Shown one piece after another: positions 48,878 to 61,155 of a stretch of DNA of 64,000 nt. The notes under the pieces were generated by a model. The model saw only the letters and a list, made by a program, of their open reading frames with translations. It ran no database searches and was not told the origin of the DNA. Origin of the DNA: Rahnella bruchi (GTDB taxonomy: Bacteria > Pseudomonadota > Gammaproteobacteria > Enterobacterales > Enterobacteriaceae). The stretch is taken from assembly GCF_003614975.1 (NCBI RefSeq), contig NZ_QZWI01000003.1, positions 310,001-374,000 of the forward strand, in the 5' to 3' direction. A program made the translations under genes and the position numbers. Position 1 is the first letter of the stretch. Each line of letters opens with the position of its first letter.

Positions 48878-51157
48878 TTAAAGAGGCTCGGTTTGCGCCT
48901 CCACTACGGCTAAAGCCACCATATTCACAATCCTGCGCACTGAGGCTATCGGCGTCAGAATATGTACCGGTTTCGATACCCCCATCAGCACCGGCCCGAC
49001 GGTTACGCCTTCGGAGCACGATACGCGCAGCAGGTTGTAACTGATACGCGCCGATTCCATATTTGGCATAATCAGGATATTGGCTGAACCTTTTAACGGA
49101 CTGTCGGGCATGATGTCCTGACGAATGCTTTCCACCAGCGCTGCATCACCATGCATCTCACCGTCAATTTCCAGCTGCGGATCAAGCTCATTGACCAGCT
49201 CCAGCGTTCGCCGCATTTTAAGCGCAGCCGGACTGTCTGAAGTGCCAAAACTCGAATGTGACAGCAACGCCACTTTCGGTTCAATACCGAAACGACGTAC
49301 CGTTTCAGCCGCCATCAGCGTGATTTCTGCCAGCTGCTCCGGCGTCGGGTCGTCATTGACATAAGTGTCTGCAATAAACGTGTTCCCACTTGGCAACAGC
49401 AACGCATTCATGGCACCGGCAACGTGCGCTCCTTCGCGAAACCCAAACACCTTCTCCACAATATCGTAATGCTCATGATAAGTGCCGACCGTACCGCAAA
49501 TCATCGCATCCGCTTCACCGCGCAGCAGCATGATGGCGGAAATCAGCGTCGGATTGCCGATCACTGCCCGCCGGGCCTGCTCCTGCGATACACCGCGCCG
49601 CTTCATCAGCTCATAATATTCTCGCCAGTATTCATTAAAACGCGGATCAGATTCGTTATTCACCACTTCGAAATCCCGGCCAGCTTCCAGCTGCAATCCG
49701 AGTTTTTTGATACGCATGGCGATAACGCTCGGGCGTCCGACCAGAATAGGTTTGGCCAGTCCCAGGGAAATCAGCTCCTGCGTAGCCTGTAATACCCGCT
49801 CCTCTTCACCTTCGGCCATCACTACCCGACGGGGGTCGGTCTTCGCCTGCGAGAAGATAGGCTTCATGAACAGATTGGTTTTGTAGACAAATTCGGCAAG
49901 CTTCTCGACGTAAGCGTCAAAATCTTTAATTGGCCGTGTCGCCACACCGGAATCCATGGCCGCTTTCGCAACGGCCGGCGCAATTTTCACAATCAGGCGC
50001 GGATCAAAAGGTTTAGGAATGATGTAGTCCGGGCCGAAAGACAGCTCTTCTTCCCCGTAGGCAGATGCCACCACGTCACTCTGTTCGGCCATCGCCAGAT
50101 CGGCAATAGCGTGGACACAGGCCAGCTTCATCTCTTCATTAATGGTGGTTGCGCCCACATCCAGCGCGCCACGGAATATGAACGGGAAACACAGCACGTT
50201 ATTGACCTGATTCGGATAATCCGAGCGACCGGTACAGATGATGGCATCAGGACGAACCGCTTTTGCCAGCGGCGGCAAAATTTCCGGTTCTGGATTGGCG
50301 AGCGCAAGGATCAGCGGATCCTTCGCCATGGTTTTTACCATATCCTGCGTCAGAACACCGGGACCGGAACAGCCGAGGAAAATGTCAGCCTCAGGAATGG
50401 CATCACCCAGCGAGCGCTGCCCGTTATCGTCAATAGCGTAGGCCGCTTTGGTTTCGGCCATATTCTCTTCGCGGCCCTTATAAATCACGCCACGGGAATC
50501 ACAGGCCGTAATGTTGTGGCGTTTAAGTCCGAGCGCGACCAGCAGATTCAGACAGGCAATAGCGGAAGCCCCTGCGCCGGACACTACCAGTCGCACATCC
50601 GAAATATTTTTACCGACCACGCGTAAACCGTTCAGCACCGCTGCGGTACAGATAATCGCGGTGCCGTGCTGATCGTCATGAAACACCGGGATCTTCATGC
50701 GTTCACGCAGTTTTTTCTCGATGTAAAAACACTCCGGCGCTTTGATATCCTCAAGGTTGATGCCACCAAATGTCGGCTCCAGCGCCGCAATCACGTCGAT
50801 CAGTTTATCCGGATCGTTTTCATCAACTTCGATATCAAACACATCAATACCGGCGAATTTTTTAAACAGTACGCCCTTCCCTTCCATAACCGGCTTACCG
50901 GCCAGTGCGCCGATATTCCCCAGCCCGAGAACTGCCGTTCCGTTGGAAATCACCGCCACCAGATTGCCACGCGCAGTGTATTTGTAAGCAGCCTGTGGAT
51001 CTTTAGCAATTTCCAGGCAAGGGGCAGCAACGCCGGGAGAATAAGCCAGCGCCAGATCACGCTGTGTGGCAAGGGGTTTGGTGGGCGAGACTTGTATTTT
51101 TCCGGGCACCGGAAACTCATGGAAATCGAGCGCGCTTTGCTTGAGTTGTTCGTCCAT
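48878..51157 (-). CDS. maeB: NADP-dependent malic enzyme MaeB
   Basis: Oxidative decarboxylation of malate to pyruvate with NADPH. The 759-residue protein is the same length as E. coli MaeB. Residues 1-430 are the malic enzyme, with the NADP site [14 protein letters not shown] near 190 and [12 protein letters not shown] near 160. Residues 430-759 are a phosphotransacetylase-like domain that senses acetyl-CoA. The ATG at 51157 gives [20 protein letters not shown]; the 28 extra upstream codons are not family-like. Divergent from talA as in E. coli. Confidence 0.97.
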   Translation of the reverse strand: MDEQLKQSALDFHEFPVPGKIQVSPTKPLATQRDLALAYSPGVAAPCLEIAKDPQAAYKYTARGNLVAVISNGTAVLGLGNIGALAGKPVMEGKGVLFKKFAGIDVFDIEVDENDPDKLIDVIAALEPTFGGINLEDIKAPECFYIEKKLRERMKIPVFHDDQHGTAIICTAAVLNGLRVVGKNISDVRLVVSGAGASAIACLNLLVALGLKRHNITACDSRGVIYKGREENMAETKAAYAIDDNGQRSLGDAIPEADIFLGCSGPGVLTQDMVKTMAKDPLILALANPEPEILPPLAKAVRPDAIICTGRSDYPNQVNNVLCFPFIFRGALDVGATTINEEMKLACVHAIADLAMAEQSDVVASAYGEEELSFGPDYIIPKPFDPRLIVKIAPAVAKAAMDSGVATRPIKDFDAYVEKLAEFVYKTNLFMKPIFSQAKTDPRRVVMAEGEEERVLQATQELISLGLAKPILVGRPSVIAMRIKKLGLQLEAGRDFEVVNNESDPRFNEYWREYYELMKRRGVSQEQARRAVIGNPTLISAIMLLRGEADAMICGTVGTYHEHYDIVEKVFGFREGAHVAGAMNALLLPSGNTFIADTYVNDDPTPEQLAEITLMAAETVRRFGIEPKVALLSHSSFGTSDSPAALKMRRTLELVNELDPQLEIDGEMHGDAALVESIRQDIMPDSPLKGSANILIMPNMESARISYNLLRVSCSEGVTVGPVLMGVSKPVHILTPIASVRRIVNMVALAVVEAQTEPL

Positions 51158-51562
51158 CGTAGGGTCCTTTTCTTGTTTCTTATTTTTGCAGAGATAACCG
51201 GTTTTTTGCACAGACAACAGAATACGGGGAAACATCACCATCAGGTTTTCCCGCTGACCAGTATAGATAACCCTGCCACGACAAAGGGGGAATGGCGAAC
51301 AAAAAATGACCGTTGCATTGTTTGCTTTTCATTCATGGAAGACGTCTCGTAAAAATCAACTAAGCTTAAAGTTTGTCCTTGCGCTTTTCTCGCCAGACGC
51401 CCAATTTGAGCAGCAACAAAGGCCGCCATTGTTGCGACCCATTGCAGTAATCAGAAAAAGCGCATTCAGTTTGTTAACAGAATGATGCAGGGTAGGAGCC
51501 CTACGAAATAGAGTCGGTCGACCTTATTGCTGTATCGTTTTTTCTCGCTAAGGAGCTAAGAG
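51158..51562. other. maeB/talA intergenic region
   Basis: A 405-base divergent gap. Close to talA is a small hairpin GTAGG-agc-CCTAC (51492-51504). The E. coli talA promoter is sigma-S dependent; I cannot point to it here. No gene is visible. Confidence 0.4.
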
Positions 51563-52513
51563 ATGAACCAGTTAGACGCACTAAAAAAAATCACTACCGT
51601 CGTTGCCGACAGCGGTGACATTGAATCTATCCGTCATTTCGAGCCACAGGATGCGACCACCAATCCTTCGCTGATCCTCAAAGCAGCCGACCTGCCGCAG
51701 TACCAAAACCTGATTAAAGACGCGCTGGACTATGCCCGTAAACAAGGCGGCAGCAAAGAGACTCAGGTGGTGAATGCCACAGATAAACTGGCCGTAAATA
51801 TCGGGGTGGAAATCCTGAAAAGCGTGCCGGGCCGTATCTCGACAGAAGTCGATGCCCGCCTGTCATTCAACAGTGAATTATGTATCGAAAAAGCCCGTAA
51901 ACTGATTGGCCTTTATCAGGATCAGGGGATAGATAAATCCCGCATTTTGATCAAACTGGCGTCAACGTGGGAAGGGATTAAAGCCGCAGAGAAGCTGGAA
52001 AAAGAAGGCATTAACTGCAACCTGACCCTGCTGTTCTCGTTTGCTCAGGCACGCGCTTGTGCAGAAGCCGGTGTTTATCTGATATCTCCTTTCGTCGGCC
52101 GCATCTATGACTGGTACAAAGCCAAAGAGCCGAACGCGACTTATGACGTGGAAAAAGATCCGGGTGTGAAATCTGTCCGTGATATCTACGACTATTACAA
52201 ATCCCACGATTACGCGACCGTCATCATGGGTGCCAGTTTCCGTAAAGTGGAACAGATTCTCGCGCTGGCAGGCTGCGACCGCCTGACAATTTCTCCAAAC
52301 CTTCTGGAAGAACTGAAAGCCAGCAACGAGCCGGTTGAACGTAAATTGCAGCCTTCCAGCAAGGGGGGCAAAAAACCAGCACCTCTGACGCAGGCTGAAT
52401 TCCTCTGGGAACACCATCAGGACGCCATGGCCGTAGATAAACTGGCTGAAGGTATCCGCTCATTCGCCGTCGATCAGAAGAAACTCGAAGATATGCTTTC
52501 AGCAGAGCTTTAG
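51563..52513 (+). CDS. talA: transaldolase A
   Basis: Pentose-phosphate pathway enzyme that moves a dihydroxyacetone unit from sedoheptulose 7-phosphate (316 residues). The Schiff-base lysine is K131 in [12 protein letters not shown], and the start [19 protein letters not shown] and DATTNPSLI near 30 are class I transaldolase features. A strong aaggag ribosome binding site precedes it. Pairs with tktB downstream, as in E. coli. Confidence 0.96.
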   Translation: MNQLDALKKITTVVADSGDIESIRHFEPQDATTNPSLILKAADLPQYQNLIKDALDYARKQGGSKETQVVNATDKLAVNIGVEILKSVPGRISTEVDARLSFNSELCIEKARKLIGLYQDQGIDKSRILIKLASTWEGIKAAEKLEKEGINCNLTLLFSFAQARACAEAGVYLISPFVGRIYDWYKAKEPNATYDVEKDPGVKSVRDIYDYYKSHDYATVIMGASFRKVEQILALAGCDRLTISPNLLEELKASNEPVERKLQPSSKGGKKPAPLTQAEFLWEHHQDAMAVDKLAEGIRSFAVDQKKLEDMLSAEL

Positions 52514-52626
52514 TTTCGGTGCAAAAGAGTTTCAACATTTAATCCTGACTGAGTCAGATTGCAGAGAGGCGGTAACCCCGCACCTCTGTCACCTGGCTCA
52601 TAAGAGTTATTAATCCGGAGAAAAAT

Positions 52627-54621
52627 ATGCCTTCCCGTAGAGAACTAGCGAATGCCATCCGTGCACTGAGCATGGACGCCGTCCAGAAAGCGAATTCCGG
52701 ACACCCCGGCGCCCCAATGGGGATGGCCGACATCGCCGAAGTCCTGTGGCGCGATTATATGAATCACAACCCGACTAACCCGAAATGGGCAGACCGGGAC
52801 CGCTTCCTGATGTCCAACGGCCATGGGTCGATGCTGCAATACAGCCTGCTTCACCTCACAGGTTATGACCTGCCGATGACCGAACTGGAAAACTTCCGCC
52901 AGTTGCATTCCAAAACGCCGGGACACCCTGAATATGGCTATACGCCTGGCGTGGAAACCACCACCGGCCCGCTGGGTCAGGGTGTTGCCAATGCGGTGGG
53001 TTTTGCGATTGCCGAACGCACGCTTGGCGCACAATTTAACCGCGACAATCACGAGATCGTGAACCATCACACCTACGTCTTCTTAGGTGATGGCTGCATG
53101 ATGGAAGGGATTTCCCACGAAGCCTGCTCGCTGGCCGGTACCCTGAAACTCGGCAAACTGACCGCGTTTTATGATGACAACGGTATCTCCATTGACGGTC
53201 ACGTCGAAGGCTGGTTTACCGATGACACCGCCAAACGTTTCGAAGCTTACGGCTGGCACGTCATCCGCGGAATTGACGGACAAAACTCGGACGCCATCAA
53301 AGCGGCAATAGAAGAATCCCATAAAGTCACCGACCGCCCTTCCCTGCTGATGTGCAAAACAGTGATTGGTTTTGGTTCACCGAATAAAGCCGGTAGCCAC
53401 GAAGCGCATGGCGCTGCACTGGGTGCCGATGAAGTCGCAGCGACCCGCAAGGCGCTGGGCTGGAACTATCCTGCCTTTGAAATCCCGCAAGATATCTATG
53501 CTGCGTGGGATGCCAAAGAAGCCGGAAAAGCAAAAGAAAAAGCCTGGAATGACAAGTTTGCTGCTTATGCCAAAGCTTATCCTGAACTGGCAGCAGAATT
53601 TGACCGCCGCGTGAATGGCGAACTGCCAGCTGACTGGGAAACCAAATCACAGGCATTCATTGAAGGATTGCAGGCCAAACCTGCCAATATTGCCAGCCGT
53701 AAAGCCTCGCAAAATACACTGGAAGAGTTCGGCAAAATTTTGCCTGAGTTCCTTGGCGGTTCAGCGGATCTCGCACCAAGCAACCTGACCATGTGGTCTG
53801 GCTCAAAATCGCTGATAGATGACGTCGCGGGTAACTACATCCACTACGGCGTTCGCGAATTCGGCATGACGGCTATCTCCAATGGCCTTGCGCTTCACGG
53901 CGGTTTCCTGCCGTATACTGCGACGTTCCTGATGTTCGTCGAATATGCCCGTAACGCTGTGCGTCTGGCGGCATTGATGAAAATCCGCAACGTCTTCGTG
54001 TACACCCACGATTCTATCGGTCTGGGGGAAGATGGTCCGACGCACCAGCCGGTTGAGCAAATGGCCAGTCTGCGTGTGACGCCAAACATGAGCTTGTGGC
54101 GTCCGGCTGATCAGGTGGAATCTGCTGTAGCATGGAAATATGCCATCGAGCGCAACGACGGGCCGGTCGCGCTTATCTTCTCGCGTCAGAACCTGACCCA
54201 GCAACCCCGCACTGCTGAACAACTGGCAAACGTGGCGCGCGGTGGGTATGTACTGAAAGATTCTGCAGGCACACCGGAAGTGATTCTGATCGCCACCGGG
54301 TCTGAAGTGGGTATTACAGTAGAAGCCGCAGACAAACTTGCCGCAGCGGGCACCAAAGTGCGGGTAGTTTCCCTGCCTTCGACTGACGTGTTCGACAAAC
54401 AGGACGAGGCTTACCGCGAATCTGTTCTGCCGAAAGCTGTGACCGCACGCGTGGCGGTGGAAGCCGGTATCGCTGATTACTGGTACAAATATGTTGGACT
54501 GAACGGTGCGATTGTCGGCATGACCACCTTCGGGGAGTCTGCGCCCGCGGAGCAACTGTTCAAAGAATTCGGCTTTACGGTTGATAATGTCGTCGCGAAA
54601 GCGCAGGCGCTACTGAAGTAA
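52627..54621 (+). CDS. tktB: transketolase 2
   Basis: Thiamin-diphosphate transketolase of the pentose-phosphate pathway (664 residues, E. coli TktB 667). The thiamin motif runs from [13 protein letters not shown] (near 157) to the DNNGISIDG pocket near 184. Substrate residues include H28 (SGHPGAPMG), H66 and the [11 protein letters not shown] block near 425. It lies 113 bases after talA, with an imperfect hairpin between (52561-52590). Confidence 0.96.
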   Translation: MPSRRELANAIRALSMDAVQKANSGHPGAPMGMADIAEVLWRDYMNHNPTNPKWADRDRFLMSNGHGSMLQYSLLHLTGYDLPMTELENFRQLHSKTPGHPEYGYTPGVETTTGPLGQGVANAVGFAIAERTLGAQFNRDNHEIVNHHTYVFLGDGCMMEGISHEACSLAGTLKLGKLTAFYDDNGISIDGHVEGWFTDDTAKRFEAYGWHVIRGIDGQNSDAIKAAIEESHKVTDRPSLLMCKTVIGFGSPNKAGSHEAHGAALGADEVAATRKALGWNYPAFEIPQDIYAAWDAKEAGKAKEKAWNDKFAAYAKAYPELAAEFDRRVNGELPADWETKSQAFIEGLQAKPANIASRKASQNTLEEFGKILPEFLGGSADLAPSNLTMWSGSKSLIDDVAGNYIHYGVREFGMTAISNGLALHGGFLPYTATFLMFVEYARNAVRLAALMKIRNVFVYTHDSIGLGEDGPTHQPVEQMASLRVTPNMSLWRPADQVESAVAWKYAIERNDGPVALIFSRQNLTQQPRTAEQLANVARGGYVLKDSAGTPEVILIATGSEVGITVEAADKLAAAGTKVRVVSLPSTDVFDKQDEAYRESVLPKAVTARVAVEAGIADYWYKYVGLNGAIVGMTTFGESAPAEQLFKEFGFTVDNVVAKAQALLK

Positions 54622-54668
54622 AGCAGACACTCATAAAGTAAAAGAAATGAAATAATTCTGCGTACGTT

Positions 54669-54696
54669 ATTCCCTCTTCGTCTCAGGAGAGGGAAT
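54669..54696 (+). terminator. probable terminator of tktB
   Basis: Nine-base stem attccctct/agagggaat with ten-base loop, 48 bases after the stop; the T tract is short and broken. Confidence 0.6.
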
Positions 54697-54779
54697 TCCT
54701 TCTAATTCCGCGCCACTGACTTGATGAATGGCCCTCTCTCCGGTAAAGTCCCGTCCCTTCTTTGGCATGGGGAACAATG

Positions 54780-56132
54780 ATGTTTATTGGATTTGACTAC
54801 GGTACAGCGAATTGCTCAGTTGCAGTGATGCGCGATAATAACGCCCATCTTCTGGCGTTAGAAAATAACGATCCTTATTTACCCTCCATGCTTTGTGCGC
54901 CGACACGTGAAGCGGTCAGCGAATGGCTGAGCCGTCACGGACAGGTTCCGGCAGGCAGTGATGAAAATCTGGCACTGCTGCGCCGCAGCATCAGTTTTAA
55001 CCGCGAAGAAGATATTCCGGTTAATGCCAACAGCGTGCATTTTGGTTTACAGGCGCTTTCAACCTATATGGAAGATCCGGAAGAGGTGTACTTTGTCCGC
55101 TCTCCAAAATCCTTCCTGGGTGTGAACGGTCTGAAACCTCAACAGATTGCTCTGTTTGAAGATCTGGTCTGCGCCATGATGTATCACATCAAGCGTCAGG
55201 CTGAATCCGTCTTGCAGGAAACTATTGAACAGACCGTTATCGGGCGCCCGATTAACTTCCAGGGCATGGGCGGTGAAGAAGCGAATGCTCAGGCGCAGGG
55301 TATTTTACAACGTGCCGCTGAACGCGCCGGTTTCCGCGATATCGCGTTCCAGTTTGAGCCGGTCGCCGCAGGTCTGGATTTCGAAGCGACCCTGACGGAA
55401 GAAAAAACCGTGCTGGTCGTGGATATCGGCGGCGGAACCACTGACTGCTCAGTATTGCTGATGGGCCCGCAGTGGCGTGATAAGGCAGAGCGTCAGAACA
55501 GCCTGCTTGGTCACAGCGGCTGCCGCGTTGGCGGGAACGATCTGGACATCATGACCGCGTTCAAACAGCTCACGCCGCAGTTTGGTATGGGCAGCGAAAC
55601 CCAAAAAGGCATCGCAATTCCGGCACTGCCTTACTGGAATGCTGTAGCGACTAACGATGTTCCGGCGCAGCTGGATTTCTACAGCGTAGCGAATGGCCGT
55701 ATGTTGCGGGATCTGATCCGCGATGCTGCGCAACCGGATCTCATCAAACGCCTGCTGAAAGTCCAGCAGCAGCGTCTGAGCTATCGTCTGGTGCGCGCCG
55801 CTGAAGAAAGTAAAATTGCCCTTTCTGAACGCGAAAGCGTTACGGCTGCGATGGACTTCATTGAATCCGGTCTGGCAGAAACTATCAGCCAGCAGCAACT
55901 GAGCGACGCAATTTCTCAGCCGCTGGAACGCATTCAGGAACAGGTCAGCCTGGCGCTGGCCAGCAGCGAAATTAAACCTGACGTGATTTACCTGACCGGT
56001 GGCAGTGCGCGTTCGCCGTTGCTGCGTGCCGCATTACAGGCACAGTTACCGGGTATTCCGCTGGTCGGTGGCAATGATTTCGGCTCGGTCACCGCCGGTC
56101 TGGCACGCTGGGCGCAAACGCTGTTCCGTTAA
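54780..56132 (+). CDS. yegD: Hsp70-family chaperone-like ATPase YegD
   Basis: A 450-residue protein with the actin/Hsp70 ATPase fold but no substrate-binding lid. Phosphate loops are FIGFDYGTANCSVA (start) and VVDIGGGTTDCSVLLMG near 211-227. The adenosine motif VIYLTGGSARSPLL lies near 407. The match to E. coli YegD covers the full length. Two adjacent ATGs are possible; 54780 gives the standard start. E. coli yegD lies upstream of mdtA. Its client is not known. Confidence 0.92.
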   Translation: MFIGFDYGTANCSVAVMRDNNAHLLALENNDPYLPSMLCAPTREAVSEWLSRHGQVPAGSDENLALLRRSISFNREEDIPVNANSVHFGLQALSTYMEDPEEVYFVRSPKSFLGVNGLKPQQIALFEDLVCAMMYHIKRQAESVLQETIEQTVIGRPINFQGMGGEEANAQAQGILQRAAERAGFRDIAFQFEPVAAGLDFEATLTEEKTVLVVDIGGGTTDCSVLLMGPQWRDKAERQNSLLGHSGCRVGGNDLDIMTAFKQLTPQFGMGSETQKGIAIPALPYWNAVATNDVPAQLDFYSVANGRMLRDLIRDAAQPDLIKRLLKVQQQRLSYRLVRAAEESKIALSERESVTAAMDFIESGLAETISQQQLSDAISQPLERIQEQVSLALASSEIKPDVIYLTGGSARSPLLRAALQAQLPGIPLVGGNDFGSVTAGLARWAQTLFR

Positions 56133-56154
56133 TCTTTAAAAGATGCAGATAAAC

Positions 56155-56190
56155 AAAAACCGCCTGATTTAAATTGAAGGCGGTTTTTTT
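56155..56190. terminator. terminator after yegD
   Basis: Stem aaccgcct/aggcggtt with A and T runs on both sides, between convergent genes. Confidence 0.88.
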
Positions 56191-56208
56191 ATGGTTCAGA
56201 TTAGCTAT

Positions 56209-57162
56209 TTACCAGGCGCTGGCGTCGTTTAATGTCCTGATATCCGCCTCATCCAGTTTGAGTGTTGCGGCCTGCGCCAGTTCAGTCAGCTGTTGCAGAG
56301 ATGTCGCGCTGACAATCGGTGAAGTGATGCCCGGACGGGCAATCTGCCAGGCAAGTGCTACTTGCCCCGGTTGTGCGCCGTGCTTCTCAGCCACCTGATC
56401 CAGCCCCGCCAGCACCTTCAGACCACGTTCATTCAGGCAACGCGCAATCACGCTTTCACCACGTTTACTTTTACCGGCATCAGCTTTGGTGCGGTATTTC
56501 CCGGTCAGGAATCCGGCCGCCAGCCCGTAGAAGTTAATGACCCCCAAACCGTTTTCCATGACGACCTTTTCCAGCGCTTCTTCATAGACTTTACGGTCGT
56601 ACAAATTGTACTGCGGTTGCAGGGTTTCATAACGCGCCAGCCCGTTTTCCTGACTGACTTTCAGCGCTTCGGCCAAACGCGGCGCACTGTAGTTGGATGC
56701 CCCGACGGCACGCACTTTCCCTTCTTTGATCAACGCATCGAATGCTGCCATGGTTTCGGCCAGTGGCGTATCGGCGTCATCATCATGCGACTGATATAAA
56801 TCAATATAATCCGTTTTCAGGCGTTTCAGCGAGGCTTCTACCGCTTCTTTAATATAGCGTGGTGATAAACCCGATTTGCCTTCGCCCATCGGTTTGCCAA
56901 CCTTGGTCGCCAATATAATCTGGTCACGCTTACCGGTTTTCTTCAGCCAGTTGCCGATAATGGTTTCAGATTCGCCCCCTTGGTTGCCCTCGACCCAACT
57001 CGAATATACATCTGCGGTGTCGATAAAATTCAGCTTATGATCCAGTAAGGCATCAAGCAGGTTAAAGGAAGCCGCCTGATCGACCGTCCACCCGAACACA
57101 TTGCCGCCAAAGGTCAGCAACGGTACCTGAATACCTGAACGACCCAGTTCTCTTTTGCTCAT
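56209..57162 (-). CDS. aldo/keto reductase (YajO-like family)
   Basis: A 317-residue NADPH-dependent aldo/keto reductase. The catalytic tetrad positions are D48 and Y53 (FIDTADVYSSW), K87 (ATKVGKP) and a His in YQSHDDD near 124. The C-terminal cofactor loop is SPIVSATSLQQLTEL near 275. It lies between yegD and mdtD, a place held by mdtABC in E. coli. The substrate is unknown; general aldehyde reduction is the family role. Confidence 0.88.
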   Translation of the reverse strand: MSKRELGRSGIQVPLLTFGGNVFGWTVDQAASFNLLDALLDHKLNFIDTADVYSSWVEGNQGGESETIIGNWLKKTGKRDQIILATKVGKPMGEGKSGLSPRYIKEAVEASLKRLKTDYIDLYQSHDDDADTPLAETMAAFDALIKEGKVRAVGASNYSAPRLAEALKVSQENGLARYETLQPQYNLYDRKVYEEALEKVVMENGLGVINFYGLAAGFLTGKYRTKADAGKSKRGESVIARCLNERGLKVLAGLDQVAEKHGAQPGQVALAWQIARPGITSPIVSATSLQQLTELAQAATLKLDEADIRTLNDASAW

Positions 57163-57316
57163 TATTCTCTCCCTTTCTTAAGGTCAGATTTAACTGACTT
57201 TGCATGCGAACGATTCGTGATCAAAGGTCAACGATAGCATTTTGATATAAAATGTCAGGCTGAAAGCTATTCTTTATTGTCAGAAGAATTGTCAAAAAAT
57301 GGGAAAGACTCTCCTT

Positions 57317-57334
57317 ATTTCCTCCATTTTCTGC
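57317..57334 (+). promoter_or_regulatory. candidate BaeR box upstream of mdtD
   Basis: ATTTCC-TCCAT-TTTCTGC aligns with the BaeR consensus TTTTTCTCCATNATTGGC at 12 of 17 fixed positions, including all of the central TCCAT. It lies about 90 bases before mdtD. Confidence 0.45.
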
Positions 57335-57423
57335 TGAAACATTCTGGCTACACTGTAGCCTGGTCTGAAGGTCGATCTCCGTCCTGAAATGCCGCGACAA
57401 TGATTGTGCTGATGCGATAAACC

Positions 57424-58899
57424 ATGAAATCTGAAAACACTGATACCTTACCGCCCTCTGATCCCCTGCCACCTTCGGTGCGCTGGCAACTGTGGATTGT
57501 CGCTTTTGGCTTTTTTATGCAGGCTCTCGACACCACGATCGTGAATACCGCGCTGCCTTCGATGGCACGTAGTCTTGGCGAAAATCCGCTGCACATGCAT
57601 TCTGTCGTCGTCGCCTATGTGTTGACAGTCGCTGTGATGCTGCCCGCCAGTGGCTGGCTGGCGGATAAAGTCGGCGTCAAATGGGTATTCTTTTCTGCCA
57701 TTGTGCTGTTTACGCTTGGCTCTTTGTTATGCGCGCAATCAGAAAGCCTGCGTGAACTGGTCATGTCGCGCATAGTTCAGGGGATCGGCGGTGCGATGAT
57801 GGTGCCTGTCGGGCGGCTGACGGTGCTGAAAATCGTCCCGCGCAGTGAGTATATGGCGGCGATGACGATGGTGACTCTGCCCGGTCAGGTCGGCCCGTTA
57901 CTCGGTCCCGCACTGGGTGGCTTCCTGGTGCAATACGCCAGCTGGCATTGGATCTTCCTGATTAATCTGCCGGTCGGTCTGGCCGGGTGTATCGCCACCT
58001 TAATGATTATGCCCAATTACAAAATGCAGACGCGGCGCTTTGATATCAGCGGGTTTGTGATGCTGGCCGTGTGTATGGCGACGCTGACTCTGGCGCTGGA
58101 AGGCAGCCGCAGTATGAGGCTGAGCGTACTGGAAATTATCCTGTTGGTGGTGGTCGGTGGCGGCGCACTGGGAATTTACTGGATGCACGCGCGCGGCAAT
58201 CTTTCAGCCCTGTTTTCCCTGCGCCTGTTCCATACTCCGACCTTTAAGATTGGCCTGATCGGCAGCCTGTTAGGGCGTATCGGCAGCGGCATGTTGCCGT
58301 TTATGACACCGGTGTTTTTGCAACTAGGCATGGGCTTTACGCCTTTCCACGCCGGACTGATGATGATCCCGATGGTGCTCGGCAGTATGGGGATGAAACG
58401 CGTGGTCGTCCGGCTGGTTAATCAGCTCGGCTACCGGAAGGCACTGGTCAGCGCCACGTTGCTGCTGGCACTGATCACCCTTATCTTCCCGGTGGTGGCG
58501 ATTTATGGCGCCGTGTGGATGATCCCCATTGTGCTGTTCTTCCAGGGCATGGTGAACTCACTGCGTTTTTCTTCAATGAATACGCTGACGCTGAAAGATT
58601 TGCCTCCGCGCCTTGCCAGCAGTGGCAACAGTTTACTGTCGATGATCATGCAGTTATCGATGAGCCTGGGCGTCAGTGTCGCAGGTTTACTGATTGGTTT
58701 GTTCGCCCATCAGCAGGCCATTACACCGGACAGCGCCACCATGCACACCGCATTCCTGTATTGCTATATGTCGATGGCCCTGGTGATCGCCCTGCCAGCC
58801 TGGGTATTCTCGAAAGTGCCGCCTGATACGCAGAAAAATGCCATTATCGACCGTCGTCGCGCTGCGGCCGGCTCCCCTGACCCGATGAGAAAATCATGA
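57424..58899 (+). CDS. mdtD: MFS transporter MdtD
   Basis: A 14-helix DHA2-type major facilitator superfamily protein (491 residues, E. coli 471). Motif A is [13 protein letters not shown] near 75, and [14 protein letters not shown] near 36 is the DHA2 motif. [16 protein letters not shown] near 318 matches E. coli MdtD. It is the last mdt gene before baeSR in E. coli, and here it leads the operon. Its role is debated: a drug pump or, more recently, a citrate/iron exporter (IceT). It overlaps baeS by four bases (ATGA). Confidence 0.93.
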   Translation: MKSENTDTLPPSDPLPPSVRWQLWIVAFGFFMQALDTTIVNTALPSMARSLGENPLHMHSVVVAYVLTVAVMLPASGWLADKVGVKWVFFSAIVLFTLGSLLCAQSESLRELVMSRIVQGIGGAMMVPVGRLTVLKIVPRSEYMAAMTMVTLPGQVGPLLGPALGGFLVQYASWHWIFLINLPVGLAGCIATLMIMPNYKMQTRRFDISGFVMLAVCMATLTLALEGSRSMRLSVLEIILLVVVGGGALGIYWMHARGNLSALFSLRLFHTPTFKIGLIGSLLGRIGSGMLPFMTPVFLQLGMGFTPFHAGLMMIPMVLGSMGMKRVVVRLVNQLGYRKALVSATLLLALITLIFPVVAIYGAVWMIPIVLFFQGMVNSLRFSSMNTLTLKDLPPRLASSGNSLLSMIMQLSMSLGVSVAGLLIGLFAHQQAITPDSATMHTAFLYCYMSMALVIALPAWVFSKVPPDTQKNAIIDRRRAAAGSPDPMRKS

Positions 58900-60281
58900 A
58901 ACCTGGTATTACCGCCAAGTTGTTTATGGCCATTTTTTGTACCTGCGCACTGGTGCTGATCACCATGAACTGGGGCGTGCGGATGAGCTTCGAGCGGGGC
59001 TTTATCGATTACATCCGCCAGAGTAACGAGCAGCGCGTCCAGTTACTGGCTGACACGTTGCAGGATCAATACAAACAACACGGTAACTGGGAGTTTCTGG
59101 AAACCAATGACCGGCTGATTTATCAGATAATGCGTTCGTTTGAGCAAAACAGCAGCCCGAGAATGCCGCCGCAGGGCTGGCGTACGAAGTTCTGGATCCT
59201 CGACAGTCACGACCGCCGGATCGGAGGCTACGATCAGCCGGTCCCTCCCGATTTACAAGGACCGCGCCGCATAATGACCGTCGATGGCGTGGTGATTGGG
59301 TCAGTGATTTCTACCCCAGCTGAACGCCTCACCCGCGATGCCGACATCAATTTTGAGCGCCAGCAAAGCCGCACCAGCTGGATGATTGTCGCCTTCACCG
59401 CCCTGCTGGCCGCCGCCGTAACCTGGGTGTTGTCGCGGGAAATGCTCGCGCCGGTGAAGCGTCTGGTGAACGGTACGCATCTTCTGGCTTCAGGGGATTT
59501 CAGCACCCGGGTCAAGGTCGACAGTGAAGATGAGCTGGGCAAACTGGCGCAGGATTTTAACCAGCTGGCGATGACGCTGGAGAAAAATGAGCAGATGCGC
59601 CGGGCGTTTATGGCGGATATTTCACATGAGTTGCGCACTCCGCTGGCCGTTCTGCGCGGCGAGCTGGAAGCCATGCAGGATGGCGTGCGTAAAATGAGCG
59701 TCAGTTCGCTGGAATCACTGCAATCTGAAGTCTCGATTCTGACCAAGCTGGTGGACGATTTGCATCAGCTTTCGCTTTCCGATGCCGGTGCGCTGGCATA
59801 CCGGAAAGTGGACACCGACGTCGTACATCTGGTGCAACTGGCAGAAGCCGGTTCACGCGATCGTTTTCATACCAAGCAGTTAACCCTGACCAGCAATCTG
59901 CCGGAAAGCGCGGTCGTGTTTGGTGATCCGCAGCGTCTGTCACAGCTGTTCAACAATCTGCTGGAAAACAGTCTGCGCTATACTGACCCGAATGGCGGTC
60001 TGGAGATTCTGGGCGAAATACGGGACAAATCGCTGTATCTGATGTTCCAGGACAGCGCACCGGGTATCAGCGACGAACAGCTGGGCCGTATTTTTGAACG
60101 TTTTTACCGTACCGAAGGCTCGCGCAATCGCGCCAGCGGCGGTTCGGGTTTAGGTCTGGCTATTTGCCAGAATATCGTCGAAGCGCATGGCGGGCAGATC
60201 AGTGCCAGCCACTCTCCGGCGGGTGGCGTTCGTATTACGATCGTCCTGCCGCTTTCTGTTCCATTAGGCCCGAGAAACTGA
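58896..60281 (+). CDS. baeS: envelope-stress sensor kinase BaeS
   Basis: Two-pass inner-membrane histidine kinase (461 residues, E. coli 467). First helix near residues 8-25, periplasmic domain about 30-160, second helix about 162-180, HAMP, then phospho-acceptor H244 in [13 protein letters not shown] and an ATPase domain with [12 protein letters not shown] and GSGLGLAI. In E. coli it senses envelope toxicants (indole, tannin, metals) and drives mdtABCD, acrD and spy. It is coupled to mdtD and joined directly to baeR. Confidence 0.95.
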   Translation: MKPGITAKLFMAIFCTCALVLITMNWGVRMSFERGFIDYIRQSNEQRVQLLADTLQDQYKQHGNWEFLETNDRLIYQIMRSFEQNSSPRMPPQGWRTKFWILDSHDRRIGGYDQPVPPDLQGPRRIMTVDGVVIGSVISTPAERLTRDADINFERQQSRTSWMIVAFTALLAAAVTWVLSREMLAPVKRLVNGTHLLASGDFSTRVKVDSEDELGKLAQDFNQLAMTLEKNEQMRRAFMADISHELRTPLAVLRGELEAMQDGVRKMSVSSLESLQSEVSILTKLVDDLHQLSLSDAGALAYRKVDTDVVHLVQLAEAGSRDRFHTKQLTLTSNLPESAVVFGDPQRLSQLFNNLLENSLRYTDPNGGLEILGEIRDKSLYLMFQDSAPGISDEQLGRIFERFYRTEGSRNRASGGSGLGLAICQNIVEAHGGQISASHSPAGGVRITIVLPLSVPLGPRN

Positions 60282-61001
60282 ATGAACGACTCTGTATTGT
60301 CCGGCCCGGCGCCGTTAAAAATTCTTATTGTGGAAGACGAGCCTAAACTTGCTCAGCTGTTGATCGACTATCTCGAAGCGGCGGGCTATGCCACGCAATG
60401 GCTGCCGGACGGACATGACGTTATTGCGCAGGTTAAAAGCCAGCCACCGGCGCTGATTTTGTTAGATCTGATGCTACCGGGCAGCAGCGGGTTGTCCATC
60501 TGCCGGGATATCCGCCAGTTTTCCGATGTGCCGATCATGATGGTGACGGCAAAAACCGAAGAAATTGATCGCCTGCTCGGGCTGGAAATCGGTGCCGATG
60601 ATTACATCTGCAAACCTTACAGTCCGCGTGAAGTTGTGGCCCGTGTGAAGGTTATTTTGCGCCGCTGCGTGCGTCAGGATGAGAATGCGCCCAAAGATAA
60701 CGGTCTGCATATTGATGAAGCCCGCTTTCAGGCCACGTTCCAGGGGCATGAACTGGAGCTGACACCGGCAGAATTCCGCCTGCTGAAAACTCTGTCAGTG
60801 AAACCAGGCTATGTGTTTACCCGCGAAGTACTGCTCAATAATCTCTATGACGACTACCGTGTCGTCACCGACCGCACCATCGACAGCCATATCAAAAACC
60901 TGCGCCGCAAACTCGAATCTCTGGACGGCGAAAAAGCCTTTATCCGCGCCGTCTATGGCGTGGGCTACCGCTGGGAAGCGGAACCCTGTCATTTGGCCTA
61001 G
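60282..61001 (+). CDS. baeR: response regulator BaeR
   Basis: OmpR-family regulator (239 residues). Receiver domain with E18-D19-E20, phospho-acceptor D62 (LLDLMLPG) and a conserved Lys in [10 protein letters not shown] near 112. The C-terminal winged helix has [13 protein letters not shown] and [23 protein letters not shown] (as [17 protein letters not shown]), near-identical to E. coli BaeR. Its ATG follows the baeS TGA with no gap (TGAATG), so translation is coupled. Confidence 0.96.
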   Translation: MNDSVLSGPAPLKILIVEDEPKLAQLLIDYLEAAGYATQWLPDGHDVIAQVKSQPPALILLDLMLPGSSGLSICRDIRQFSDVPIMMVTAKTEEIDRLLGLEIGADDYICKPYSPREVVARVKVILRRCVRQDENAPKDNGLHIDEARFQATFQGHELELTPAEFRLLKTLSVKPGYVFTREVLLNNLYDDYRVVTDRTIDSHIKNLRRKLESLDGEKAFIRAVYGVGYRWEAEPCHLA

Positions 61002-61155
61002 CGCATCACTGGCCGGCATTTCAGTTTTGTAAAGTTTCTGAAAGTCTGTCGGCCAGTTCACATTTCATGTCTTAAATCTTCCCTGTCCACGCGAAACAGT
61101 TTCCATTAACTACACTTATCTCTGGAAAATAACCCCTCTGATGGAGATTACCTTT

